Source of the DNA: Hemicordylus capensis
Lineage: Eukaryota > Chordata > Lepidosauria > Squamata > Cordylidae
Assembly: GCF_027244095.1 (NCBI RefSeq)
Contig: NC_069662.1
Span: forward strand, 142,432,294-142,496,293
Direction of reading: 5' to 3'
DNA length: 64,000 bases
The notes below the pieces were generated by a model, which did no database searches, had not been told where the DNA came from, and saw nothing but the letters and a program-made list of their open reading frames with translations. Below, in pieces: positions 1-9,962 of the stretch (position 1 is its first letter; each line of letters opens with the position of its first letter). A program made the position numbers and the translations under genes.

Positions 1-433
1 GCTCTGTGCGGCACCCAATTAAACTTACTAGGACATCTGTGCACTTATTTATTTCATATATGGTTTATGTGGGGCTTTTTTGGTCACCATCTTCTGCTTT
101 GACATATTCTTTCTGCTCAGCAGTGTGGAAGAGAAATTAATGTCAGAGTCATTATACTGACTGTCAAAAAATGAAAGCACCCCTAGGTGTCTAGGACAAT
201 TTTAAAATCAATACACCTGAGAATTCTTCTAACAAGTGTATGGATGGTTGGTTGGTGTTGTTTTTGAAGAAAACTATAGCAGTATTCAGACATTATGTTG
301 TATCTGTCTGTACACACACACACACACGTGTTTTTGTGTGAATGACTGTACCTGTGTTCATATTAACAGTGGATCTGGGTACCCTAAAATGCAGGATACA
401 GATAGAAAGTGTACTGCTGTACCAGCATTCAAC
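1..433. other. Intergenic sequence, no gene
   Basis: I see no exon, RNA gene or recognisable transposon here. The only structure is a short CA/GT microsatellite at about 312-327. Small open frames in this stretch lack splice signals, family similarity and codon structure. Confidence 0.6.
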
Positions 434-442
434 ATAATGAGG

Positions 443-1422
443 AGAGCTGGCCTTGTAGTAGCAAGCATGTGTAAGCACTGTAAGATATTCTCCTTAGGGG
501 ATGGAGCTGCTTTGGGAAAAGCATCTAGCTTCCAAGTTCCTTCCCTGGCATCTCCAAGATAGGGCTGAAAGGAAGTCCTGTCTGAAACCTTGGAGAAGCT
601 GCTGCCTGTCTGTGTAGACAATACTGAGCTAGATGGACCTATGGTCTGACTCAGTATATGTGTCATGGCTCAGACCTCTGAGTCAGAAGAGTCAGAGGAG
701 GAACGGGAGGACTCGGTTGAGAGTACAGACTCAGAGGCACAGCAGCAGGATTTGGCTGGGAGAACAGACTCTGGAGCTGGGCTGGAACGGCAGCATACAG
801 AGGAGTCTGGTCAGCTGGCAGACATGAGGGCTGAAGAGGCTGATCAGGAGGAAGCTGGAATTTCACCGGTGTTAGGAAGGCGTCTCAAGAGAAAGGCTCA
901 GTGGGAGATACGCAGGCACAAGATATCACAGGAGAGGAAATAGAAGTTCTGAGTTAGGAAAGCCTGATTGGCTGCCAGTTATCTTGAGCCCTATATTAAG
1001 CAGACTGTTATTGGCACAGATTGCTGTTGGCAACTTTCGCTTACTGCAGACTGTGTTCATACTTAGCATTCTTCAACCTTTCATGTTCCTTGTTCTGTTC
1101 ATTCCTTTCTCTGTTGTCCCTTGTTCTGTTTGTTCCTTGCTCTGTTGTCCCTTGTTCTGTTCGTTCCTTGCTCTGTTGTTTTTGTTCAGTTATTACTCAG
1201 TTATTGTAGAGAGGGGTACCTAGTTTAGTTCAAGGGACTTAATTTTGTTTACTACTGTTTTTCTTTGGGAGTCTTTTTCGCTTTCATTCGTGCAGCTTCG
1301 CTGCTACCCTTATTTCCAGACTTTCTGTTTAACACACAGAAGTAGAGCTGAAGGGGTTGTAAATCCTGTCGAGTTAGCCGAGCCAACAGATTTACAACAA
1401 TATGGTAGCTTCCTATGTTCCT
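443..1422 (+). mobile_element. Sauria-type composite SINE, interrupted by an LTR
   Basis: The head (from about 443) carries the 'gagagctgg...gtagcaagcatg' start seen in many other copies in this window. The body runs through 'ccttggagaagctgctgcc' to the Bov-B-like end 'gagctagatggacc...tctgactcagtatatgg', then 'cttcctatgttcctat'. The SINE breaks off at 660 and resumes at 1400. It is flanked by a 9-bp target duplication, ATAATGAGG, at 434-442 and 1423-1431. SINEs of this type are mobilised by a partner LINE through the shared 3' end. The SINE is therefore older than the LTR inside it. Confidence 0.85.
661..1399 (+). mobile_element. Solo LTR of an LTR retroelement, inserted in a SINE
   Basis: A 739-bp segment begins TGTCATGG and ends CAACA, the TG...CA ends expected of an LTR. 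It is flanked by a 5-bp duplication ATATG (656-660 and 1400-1404), and removing it restores the SINE tail. A TATA-like 'cctatatta' lies near 990, and a pyrimidine-rich tract of about 30-bp imperfect tandem units lies at 1085-1190. No internal coding region is present, so this is a solo LTR. Ty3/gypsy versus endogenous-retrovirus origin cannot be settled from the LTR alone. The 5-bp duplication still matches exactly, but I cannot date it further. Treat as a fossil. Confidence 0.75.
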
Positions 1423-1427
1423 ATAAT

Positions 1428-1720
1428 GAGGCTGTTCATAATGAGGCTAAGGAAGCCCAGCCCAGTTTCCCCTGAGCCGGAGAACCAGTGGCACCGTGGC
1501 AGCAAGCCCGCCTCTGGAGCCCACCTCCAAAATGAGGATAAGGAAGCAAGTGCTCCATTAGCCTAATTTTTAGGATTGTCTGCCAGCCTCGGCTGCTTGC
1601 AGCCAGAGCTGGGAGACTGCAGTGCTCCCAGCCACTGTCAGGGGGATCCCCATAATGCACAGTGCATTATGGGAGATCCAGGGGTGGGGCAACGTAATAG
1701 GCAGCAGAGTTCATCATGAA
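1428..1720. repeat. GC-rich inverted-repeat remnant
   Basis: It begins GAGGCTGTTCATAATGAGGC, resembling the end of the element at 42415 (GAGGCTGTTCTCACG). It contains a near-perfect palindrome at 1651-1671 built on CATAATGCAC. This looks like the decayed end of a fold-back DNA element. The right boundary is unclear. Confidence 0.3.
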
Positions 1721-1721
1721 G

Positions 1722-2005
1722 GAGGTATTCTCTTAGATATCCTGGCTGGGCCCAAGGCATTAAGAACTTTCTAGGTAACAACCGGCACTTTGTCTTTAGC
1801 CTGGAAACATATTGGCAGCCAGGATAGTTTTTTTAAGACAGGGGTGATGTGGCTACCCCGCAGACCAACCTGACTGCTGCATTTTGCCCCGGTTGTAGTT
1901 TCTGGGCCATATATACAAAGGGAGCCCAGCTGCACGAAATAACTCTAAAGAATGACTCTGAGCAGGCCCACACACATTTGAAGTTAGAAAGCCCCAGCTT
2001 CCTGT
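1722..2005 (-). mobile_element. L2-type LINE fragment
   Basis: Read on the minus strand, this matches the 3' coding/UTR block seen in the better L2 copies at 60590-62130 and 43885-44625. Shared features are the 'gcattctggaccaactg'-like block, here 'gctgcattttgccccggttg', the 'ggcagccaggatag' block and the 'acaaagggagcccagctgcac' block. It is short and decayed, with no open frame. Confidence 0.6.
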
Positions 2006-2273
2006 GAGATGTTGTGCTTTCACCCTGGGGCATTCTTGTTTGTTTTTAAGAAATTACATTATCCACTGACTAAGAATTTGCAGGGGTCTTTCTGAAAAAA
2101 ATGGCCCTGAGCTATTCAGGGAATTGTCTGAGGCTGGTGAGTTAACTGGAGCTGTGAGTCAGGAGAAGGGAAGGTGCAATGTAATTAACGGAGAAACCCA
2201 AGCAAGAAGAACATTTGAACTGGCAGACGCAGGTGAAAGTCAGGCTGGGGGTTAGTGTGGAAAAGGCATAAAG

Positions 2274-2553
2274 CAGGGGTTCTCAAACTTGGGTCCCTAG
2301 CAGTATTCCCTCTGAAAGGGTTTCCCAGATGTTGCTGACAACAACTCCCAGAATCCCCAGCTGCAATGACTTTTGCTTGGGGATTATGGGAGTTGTAGTC
2401 AACAGCATCTGGGAATCCCTGTTAGAGGGAACCCTGGTTCCTAGATGCTTTTGAACTACAACTCCTATTATCCCCAGGCTTCGACCTTTGTGGATTTGGA
2501 TGAGGGGAGTTGTGGTCCAACCACATCTGGGTACCCAAGCTTGAGAACCCCTG
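2274..2553. mobile_element. hAT-type palindromic MITE (host of a second MITE)
   Basis: The ends are CAGGGGTTCTCAAACTTGGG on the left and its near reverse complement on the right, closing with CTTGAGAACCCCTG. An 8-bp duplication flanks it, GCATAAAG (2266-2273) and GCATAAAC (2554-2561), with one mismatch. A CAGGG start and 8-bp duplication are the hAT superfamily signature. It has no coding capacity. It is interrupted by another hAT MITE at 2301-2436. Confidence 0.82.
2301..2436. mobile_element. hAT-type MITE nested inside the 2274-2553 MITE
   Basis: The ends are CAGTATTCCCTCTGAAAGGG and ...TTAGAGGGAACCCTG. The flanking duplication is GTCCCTAG (2293-2300) and GTTCCTAG (2437-2444), 7 of 8 matching. 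The arms share 'acaactcccagaatcccca' with copies at 42744-42879 and 55803-55931, so this is a multi-copy family. It is non-coding and depends on a transposase supplied from elsewhere. Confidence 0.82.
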
Positions 2554-2561
2554 GCATAAAC

Positions 2562-3716
2562 AGCTGTGGCTGAGGCTTACAAGTATTGAAGCTTTAGCAC
2601 TAAGCACACATACTGGGAAGTAAACCCCATTCCATGAACTGGAACTTACTTCTGAGTAAACAGTCATAGAACTGGACTGTAAGCCGGCGAGCAGATTTTG
2701 CAGTAAGCTATATTTTTGATTAGCTCTTGGGGGAAGAGGGGGTTTCCTTTTCAGCCATGGTGTAAAACAGTCATGAAACATATGTTTACAGTAATTAGCT
2801 GGCAGAATTCAGGATGTAACACTGCACGATTTGCAAATGTGGTCACCCCAAAAATGTCAGTCTTGGACTGGTCACATTGTTTCTTTCAGGCATAGTCAAA
2901 GACGTGATGTTTCTTTCTTAGCATTCTTTTATGCTTACAGCAGGATTAAGATGCTTTCAGCTTAATGCCAATCATATGCCCTTTGAATTCAAACAAGGCT
3001 GGCTGTGAAACTCTAGACTGTTTCCTAAAATGCAGTGCAAGGGTATAGTATTTAATAATAATATTATAGTTTGGTAGCATTGTATTCGATAGTAATTTTC
3101 TAGTTAGCTAATATTGTAACTAGGAATATTTAAGATGAAGGTTGAGAGATTTATTTATGTTTTATGTGCAATAGAGATCCAACCAACCAGACATAATACT
3201 TGTATACAAATGAGATATTTGGAGATAAAGGGAAACATAACTGATCATAGAGCAAGAATAATCTTTGATTTCCAGCATGAGCTGAAAACCACTTACCTGA
3301 TTTCATTCATGGAAAATGAATTGAATGAGAATAGAATGGAATATGTTTCCATAAGATTCCATCCATATGGAATCAGACTTGGTATTGACACTTTCTGGGT
3401 AAGTTCACAGACAGGCTTCTGCACAGTCAGTTCCTTGTCAGGAAAGAGCACTGGACATTTATGAGCCTTTTGTAATAAATTATGTACAAATATACAAGTT
3501 GAGCAAATAGGAAGCAAACACATGTACATGTTTGTGTGTTTGTGTGTAGAGAGAGAGAGAACTGCCCCTATGCCCAAAACATTATCAGCCTACCATTCAA
3601 GGTTAAGAACAAGGGTTCTTAACCTTGAGTCCATGGGGTAGGTCCAGGTGGTCTCTGGAAAATCTTTGCTTAGTTGGATTCCTGGTGAGCCAGCCAGAAA
3701 ATAAGTGAGTATTTAT
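2562..3716. other. Intergenic sequence, nothing recognised
   Basis: I see no gene or clear transposon. There is an AT-rich patch (3050-3120) and a short GT/GA microsatellite near 3530-3560. Confidence 0.5.
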
Positions 3717-4135
3717 TGAGCCTTGTCTTACGATCAGTGAGACCCAGTTTGTGCAGCAGAGCGGGGAGAGCAGGCTAAGCCCGCTCTCCCAGCAGACGAT
3801 CAAGGAGGGAGCCCTGGGTGGCCGGATCAGCCACCCACATGATTGCCGACTCCGTGACAGAGCTGGAGGGGGGAGCGGGGACTGATTGGCCTCCGGAAGC
3901 TCCAGCATGCCCTGTGCTCGCGCAGAGCATGCTGGCGAGACCCCCAGAGCCAGGAAGTGGCTTTTTCTCTGGGGTCTCCTCGTGAGTAGCCACGGCGTGG
4001 AGTCACGCTGCGGCTACTCACAATCTTGAAAACTGGGTTTGCAGAGCACTCGCTTCGCAAATCCGGTTTTAGGGGAGGGGTACTTAGTTGGCTCCCACGA
4101 TCAGGCAAAATTGGGCTAGGCTCCCATGATCATTT
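3717..4135. repeat. GC-rich unclassified repeat, probably a DNA transposon remnant
   Basis: This block is much richer in CpG and GC than its neighbours. Part of it ('ggtggccggatcagccaccc' and 'tccgtgacagagctgg') matches the reverse complement of 44700-44800, so it is an interspersed repeat in opposite orientation. It ends near the repeated words 'cccacgatcagg' and 'cccatgatcatt'. No transposase frame is visible, and the small open frames here come from GC richness. Confidence 0.45.
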
Positions 4136-4230
4136 TGCCTGATGATTCCTGATTGCCTGATATTGCCTGATGATCATTTTGCAAATGATTCCTACAATCA
4201 TTTTGCCTGATCATGGGAATAGCTCCATTT
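4136..4230. repeat. Degenerate simple tandem repeat
   Basis: Words such as 'tgattgcctgat' and 'tgatcattttgc' recur four or five times, giving a short imperfect tandem array right after the GC-rich repeat. Confidence 0.5.
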
Positions 4231-4362
4231 TCTCTCAAATTTTTGCTGGAGCTTTATGAAAATATATAAATAGGGTGGAGTTCATGGGTCCCTAAGGATC
4301 TGGGGGTCTGTAGGTGCAAGAAAGTTAAGAATGGCTGTTCTAGAAGCTTCTTCTACAGAAAC

Positions 4363-4576
4363 TAAGGGGTGTGCATGGACTGTTTGGTGCAGTTCGGTCC
4401 AAATTTTGATTGAATTCGGACCAAACTGCGGGAATGCGAACCAGTGTGGTTGAACAGATTGGCTGGACCAGTCAGTTCAACAAACCAGCTTAAACCACTT
4501 TGAAACAGTTTGTGATTGAACCAGCCCGGTTCACAGCAGCTCTGTTCGCAATCGAACCAATTCTATACATCCCTTT
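4363..4576. mobile_element. Short MITE with 7-bp target duplication, copy A
   Basis: The left end is TAAGGGGTGTGCATGG and the right end is TATACATCCCTTT. The flanks are CAGAAAC (4356-4362) and CAGAGAC (4577-4583), six of seven matching. The interior is full of repeated 'ttcggtc', 'gaaccag' and 'aaccagc' words in both orientations, like subterminal transposase-binding repeats. It belongs to the same family as 12163-12747 and 21875-22165. It is non-coding, and the superfamily is not resolved. Confidence 0.65.
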
Positions 4577-4659
4577 CAGAGACCATCTCACAATCTTTTC
4601 CAGGAAACTTCAGACTCATACTGCCTTTTTTAGTCTACTAAGCTTATGAGAACACCTAG

Positions 4660-4768
<109 letters not shown>

Positions 4769-4835
4769 TCCCATCAACTCCGCAATGACTGGAACAATAT
4801 GAACCAAATTGGGCACTCAGTTTGGCAGATGCATA

Positions 4836-5285
4836 AACGTTTGAGGTGCAAGTGGGCTAATTTGTGAACCACCTAAGCAATTTGAATCAAATTTGCTAGG
4901 GATGCTTCAGTGCTGTAGTTTGATGAGGATTATGTTATCCACCCTGATTCAAGATGGTGGACACAAGAACGTTTGAGGCCCAAGTGGGCTAACCAATTTA
5001 AGCCAAATTTGGTACAGTTGTAGTGAGTGACACATAGGGACACCACAATGGTGTAGTTTATAATGATGTCATCCACCCCAATTCAAGATGGTTGGACACA
5101 TAGACCTTTGAGGCGCAAGTGGGCTAACTTGTGAAATGCCTAACTGATTTGAACCAAAATTGCTACAGGTGTAGGGACACATAGGGATGCCTCAATGACA
5201 TAGTTTGTGATGATGTCATCCACCCTAATTCAAGATGGCAGACATGTGAACATTTAAGGCTGAAGTGGGCTAACTTGTGAGGATG
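4836..5285 (+). repeat. Tandem array of about 132-146 bp units
   Basis: Units start at 4836, 4968, 5103 and 5249, each with a form of 'aacgtttgaggcgcaagtgg'. They continue with 'gggctaacttgtgaa', 'gatttgaaccaaatttg', 'atgatgtcatccaccc' and 'attcaagatgg'. About 3.3 copies are present. The last copy is shorter and the sequence becomes unique after about 5285. This is a short satellite-like array or the internal array of an older transposon. Confidence 0.75.
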
Positions 5286-6795
5286 GTAATTATCAAGATT
5301 ATAGTGAAATGAAAGTAGACAGAATAGTTCTTACCAAAACAACTTGTTTTTACCTCTCATTACTCCATTTTCAAATTGAAAATAGTGGTTGACATCCAAA
5401 CTAATGCAGCACTGGCACTATGGAGGAGGAGTGATGATCACTGATCTCCCCTTCCTTCTGAAGCCCACTGTGCCTCCTGAAAATATTTCCCTGAGAATCA
5501 CATCAAGGACATATTTTTGGGAGGCACAATGGACTTCAGAGGGAAGGGAAGGTCAGTGAACTGAGTTTGTCTGGATGTCATTCACTGTTTTAGATCACAC
5601 CCAGAATGACAGGGTGTGGTACACATTAGTGGCTTTGGAGTGACCACTGGATCTCAAAGGCCACAAAAGAGGAATCCTATTGTCCACCAAGTGTCAAGCT
5701 ATTGGAAATCCTAGAGACATGGAGCAGTTCTGCAAAACCAATTCACACATTCAGCTGGTGCAGTGGCTTTCCATATGACTGACTACCTCCACATGGCTGA
5801 CACCAAAGCCACCCATATTTGGCCACCCATTCACCTTTTTACACCTGCAGTTGCATTTCCAGAGATTTGTGTAGTTGGCAGGGAAGCACCAGGAGTCAGC
5901 TGTCCTATCAGATCTTGATTTATCTTTGTTCCTCACTCCAAAATTCAACTAGACTTCTGCCCTGCCTTATTTTATCTTGATATGCACAGAAAAAGGTCAG
6001 GCATCACATATTTGGGTGGACAGCAGGAAACCTTATCAGCAACCAGACCTTGTTGATTTTTAGCAGGTCCTCCTGACATTTTTATTGCCTGTTTATGGCA
6101 ATGTTTATGTTTCTCTCTGAAATGTTTGAACCTGGGTCAAGAATGAAAGCAATCTTCACTTGCAGCCTACAGCACTGAAACAATACTTATCTTCCTGTTG
6201 CTGTTTCTTTTTGGCAGGCCAGTGTCACTTTAAAATATTTTTAACTTGCAAATTTGTGTTAAAAGGCACAGACTTTCTCAAGACCTGACAACAGCAGTGT
6301 ATATATTACTGTGTCTTCATCTGACAAATCTGGGACTAGGTTTTGGTTCTGAATCACAGGCATCAGAGAGCATTGCTGCAAACTGGATGCCAGTTGCTAG
6401 AAAGGGCTTGTATATGTAACCATATATGCATGATTAGTTGTCTGTACCTGGGTCATGCAAGGTACCTTAGGCAACAAAGTAGTTGGGATCACCAGCTTTC
6501 TGGTGGAGCTGTTGGACCAGCAGAGGGTTGATGTGAACAGAGGGCTTATGTAGTCGGTGAGAGCCCCACCCATCAGGGCTCCTCAGTTCAGCCCTACACC
6601 TGAGGAGGTGCCAGAGCCAGCCTTGCCCTCCTCCTGAGTAGTAGGTCCATCCAGAGGGAGCAGCCAGCATGGTGAGCATGGTGAGGATGGTGAGGGTTCT
6701 CCCTGCTTCAGGGTAACTTTGCTGCCACCACTCAGATCCGATTAGGCAGTATCTCAGTCAATACCTGCCCCTCCGCCCCCACAGACTTTGTTTGT
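5286..6795. other. Intergenic sequence, nothing recognised
   Basis: No gene or confident repeat. A partial inverted relation between 5450-5480 and 5500-5550 (around 'ttccttctgaagcccac' and 'gtggacttcagaggga'-like words) hints at an old fold-back element. Confidence 0.4.
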
Positions 6796-6799
6796 ATAG

Positions 6800-7413
6800 T
6801 TGTGTTGCGGTCTCTCTTCAGGAGAGGTGGGAGAGGAAACAAAACGCACTTGATAAAACTAAATAACAGGATTTATTGCTTGATGGAAGTTCTTTAAGCA
6901 TGATGGTCACAAGTTCTAGAGGTGTAAGTGTCCTTAAGCATAGTGGTTTCAAAGTGTTATACCTTATAGAGGTGTTAACCATCTTTTCCCCCTCTGAGAC
7001 GCCTGGCTTGGTTACCGGGGTTACTGCTCAGCCTCGCTCCTGAGCACTTTTGAGTCTTCCTCTGAACAGCCAGTGGCTTCCCAGTGAAGAAGAGATTCAC
7101 CTCTGCCTCCACCTTAGCCCTGCTTCTCTTTTCACCAAAGAAATCTCCCCTGTTCGGAACCCTTGTCTCTCCAAGCCTCTGGCTCCCCTTCTCCCCGACT
7201 AACGGTCCTCCAACTAATTTCTGTCACCGATCTCTCACTCTCACGCTCTGGTCTCCTCTTGCATTCTGAGCAGAATTTTTCCCTGTCTCTCCTGCAGGGG
7301 TCTAACTTCTGCTACTGCTGTCAGTCAACCTCCTGCACATACATCAACATGCAGTTCTATACATTAACATTTAAACACATATAAATAACATATGTAACGA
7401 CCAGTACTGGAAA
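6800..7413 (-). mobile_element. Possible LTR-like segment, boundaries unresolved
   Basis: On the minus strand the segment would start near 7413 with TGGTCGTTACA and end near 6800 with ...CCGCAACA. A polyadenylation-signal-like AATAAA lies near the end (around 6873), as in an LTR R region. I could not find a convincing target duplication, so this is only a candidate fossil. Confidence 0.25.
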
Positions 7414-7615
7414 ATGCACAATGTCACAAGCCCCACCCACCCCCGTAAGGAACTGGAGCTATGCCCTGGTGTATCAGCTCCTCAACCCCTGGAGACTTGA
7501 GGGCAATGGAGTGGGGTCAGAGGCAGAAGCAGAAGCCCCACTAAGGGGTGCTGAGTCTGCAATGCCCCAGGGTCTTCTGGAGGGTTTCAGCTCCAGTCCT
7601 GAGGGATCCAAGGTG

Positions 7616-7815
7616 GGGATGGAGCTGTAGCTCAGGGGCAGAGCATCTGCTTTGCTCACAAAAGGTCACTGGTTCAATCCTTGGCATCTCCAGGTAGGGC
7701 TGAGAGAGACTCCCGCCTGAAACCTTGGAGAGCCACTTCCAGTCAGTGTAGGCAATACTGAGCTAGATGGACCAATGGTCTGACTCAGGAAATGGCAGCT
7801 TCCTGCGTATCTAGG
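7616..7815 (+). mobile_element. Sauria SINE, near full length
   Basis: The tRNA-like head has A-box 'tagctcaggggcagagc' (about 7628-7644) and B-box 'ggttcaatcc' (7671-7680), the internal RNA polymerase III promoter. It is followed by 'ccttggagagccacttcc' and the Bov-B-like tail 'gagctagatggaccaatgg'. This copy lacks the 5S-like head found in others here. It is a SINE, not a tRNA gene. Confidence 0.88.
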
Positions 7816-9302
7816 TTATTGGAATCAGGTGTCCAAGATGAGGTGGGCTCCTCCTGCTCCTCTGATACGGTCTTTTCAGTCAGTGTCTGGGCAAACCCTG
7901 ACATTAGTTCATAGATCTGAGGTGCATAAGAGGAAGAGCACTTTCTATGAGTCAGTTTCCCCTGTGATCATGTCCACAGTCGATGGTACTAGACTGCAGG
8001 AACTGCAAGAGTTGATAGGCAGACTACGGTCCATTGTTATAACCGACCTAACATTTCACAAGAAGCAGTTAGATGTGATTTTTCTGGATAATTGTATGTG
8101 CCATGTGACAATCTTATTTGAACTGTAATTATAGGGTCTCTCCTGCAAATTTCTCATCTCCTCCGGCTTGTATGGAGAGGTGGGCTGACACACAGCTTTT
8201 GTCTGTGATCCTGCAAGAGGCCTCTATTGTCTCTAACCATTCCCCTCCCCACGTTTAACTAAGAGATTTGACTTTGAACAGAAGTGACAGGCAATGATGA
8301 AGCAATGCATTTGCACAATGAGGTGCTTTCTGCCAGTCATTCCTTTTTTCTGCTCAATTCTACATCTAGTGGAGGAGTGCATCTCTCTGTCCAGGCATTA
8401 GAAATGTGATACAGGCTGGATGTGAGAAGCTGCTCTGCAAACATAGCAGTATTAAATCTATAGCCCATGAACGCTCATGAATCATCAAGCTAAATATGCA
8501 GTAGACTAAGGATCTTCACTCTGCAACAGAGAGGTGATGCCTGAGAGGAGCAATTGGAGCCAGGAGACATTAAAAAGTGCAGATGGAGTTGGGACTTTGT
8601 TGGACCAACGTGTTTCCTTGGAGCTCTCCGAGGTCCTGTAGATCTGCTTTGCTTTCTGTTTCTGGGCCCTTCTGTGAAACCGGGATAGGATAGTTCCAAC
8701 TGCCCAATGATTGCAACAGGAAACAGATTTTATGCTTCCCGTGCAGATACCTCTAAAAACAGGATCTCAGTGGGGTACTTCACAGCCCTGGCTGTAACAT
8801 TTAGCTTACCATCATGTGCACAGTCTCACACATGGTGCTTCATGTAACATTTGGAAATGAAAAAATGGAACCGTGGAGAATTCCTATTGTAGCAGTTCTA
8901 ATCCAGAAACAAGACCAGGTAGTTTAGAATTCCAAAATCCAGGGAACAATTTAGATAAGATAATTTTGAAAGCATCCAACTGGGTTTGCCACTGCATCAT
9001 GCATGAAATGGTCCACACATCTAGTGAAGTGGATCTGTGATTAGAGCCTAGCTTTATATACTAAGTTCCTTTATCATTAGTTCTGCAGAATGATTTAATG
9101 TTTCCCAACACTAAGCTCCTAAATTTATATTCTGTCTATCCTGCCACACTGAAATAGTGCCGGCTGAAATCAGAACCTTAGTGAAGATGTCAGGTGAATC
9201 ACCCCAGGACTACCAATCTTGCAATATTCAATAGCCAGTACAATCATTCCCTGGACATTGTTGGCATGGAAGCATGAACTGTAGACACAGACCAATATCC
9301 TG
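7816..9302. other. Intergenic sequence, nothing recognised
   Basis: No gene, RNA or confident repeat. The 99-residue open frame near 7829-8128 has no family similarity I recognise and no splice context. Confidence 0.5.
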
Positions 9303-9570
9303 GCTTAACACTGCACTTGTGCAATGAAGACAGTGGCACTAGTGTAAGAAGATTGTGTATCACGATGATGCTCAAAATTGTGCTCTCACACTATTTCACA
9401 AAAGTTCCCTGCAAAACATTTGAGGCATCCCACAGATTGCACAAATATGTTTTCAGATTTATTTATTTTTGCCTTTGCCTTGGTACACAAGCATCAGACT
9501 TAGCACGATCAGCTGGTACAGCAACCTTGTGCTGGTGCAATGTCCTTGTGCAAGCACAGCATTAGTCAGG
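9303..9570. repeat. Possible old inverted-repeat element
   Basis: The left part 'cactgcacttgtgcaatg' resembles the reverse complement of the right part 'cttgtgcaagcacagc', with further loose complementarity inward. The similarity is imperfect and I find no target duplication. Confidence 0.25.
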
Positions 9571-9669
9571 ATGTCAGATCCTTTTTTTTTCTTAATGTGG
9601 CCAAGCTTCATACATAGAAAACAGTTGTTGCTGATATGGTAAATACACATCAACAGCTGCTTTTCTGAA

Positions 9670-9962
9670 CATAGGAAACTGCCTTATACAGAGTCAGCCC
9701 ATTGATCTATCTAGTTCAGTATTGTCTACACCGACTGGCAGCTTCTTCTCCAAGATTACAGGCAGGAGTCTCTCCCAGCCTTACCTGGATATGCCAGGGA
9801 GTGAACCTGGGACCTCAGATGTTCTTCCCCTGAGCTATGGCCCCATCCCTTAAGGGCAATATTTTACAGCACTCACATGTCGTCTCCCATCCAAATGTAA
9901 ACCAAGGCAGGCCCTGCATAGGAAAATGGACAATTCATGCTCGCTGTCACAAGACCATCTTG
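9670..9962 (-). mobile_element. Composite 5S/tRNA-headed Sauria SINE
   Basis: The minus-strand copy reads from its 3' end 'aggaaactgccttatac', through 'ccaagattacaggcagg' and 'tggcatatccagg'-like SINE body, to the head. The head contains a degenerate 5S-like block ('aaaccaaggcaggccctgc' on the + strand) and ends 'cacaagaccatc'. It is decayed relative to the consensus implied by other copies in the window. Confidence 0.8.

Noticed and set aside
4836-5285. CRISPR-like array
   Set aside because: Repeats are 130-146 bp with no distinct spacers, in a vertebrate genome. It is an ordinary tandem repeat.
7628-7690. tRNA gene
   Set aside because: A and B boxes are present, but the rest is Sauria SINE with a Bov-B-like tail. 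The same applies at 18090, 24500, 26980, 32650 and 48150.
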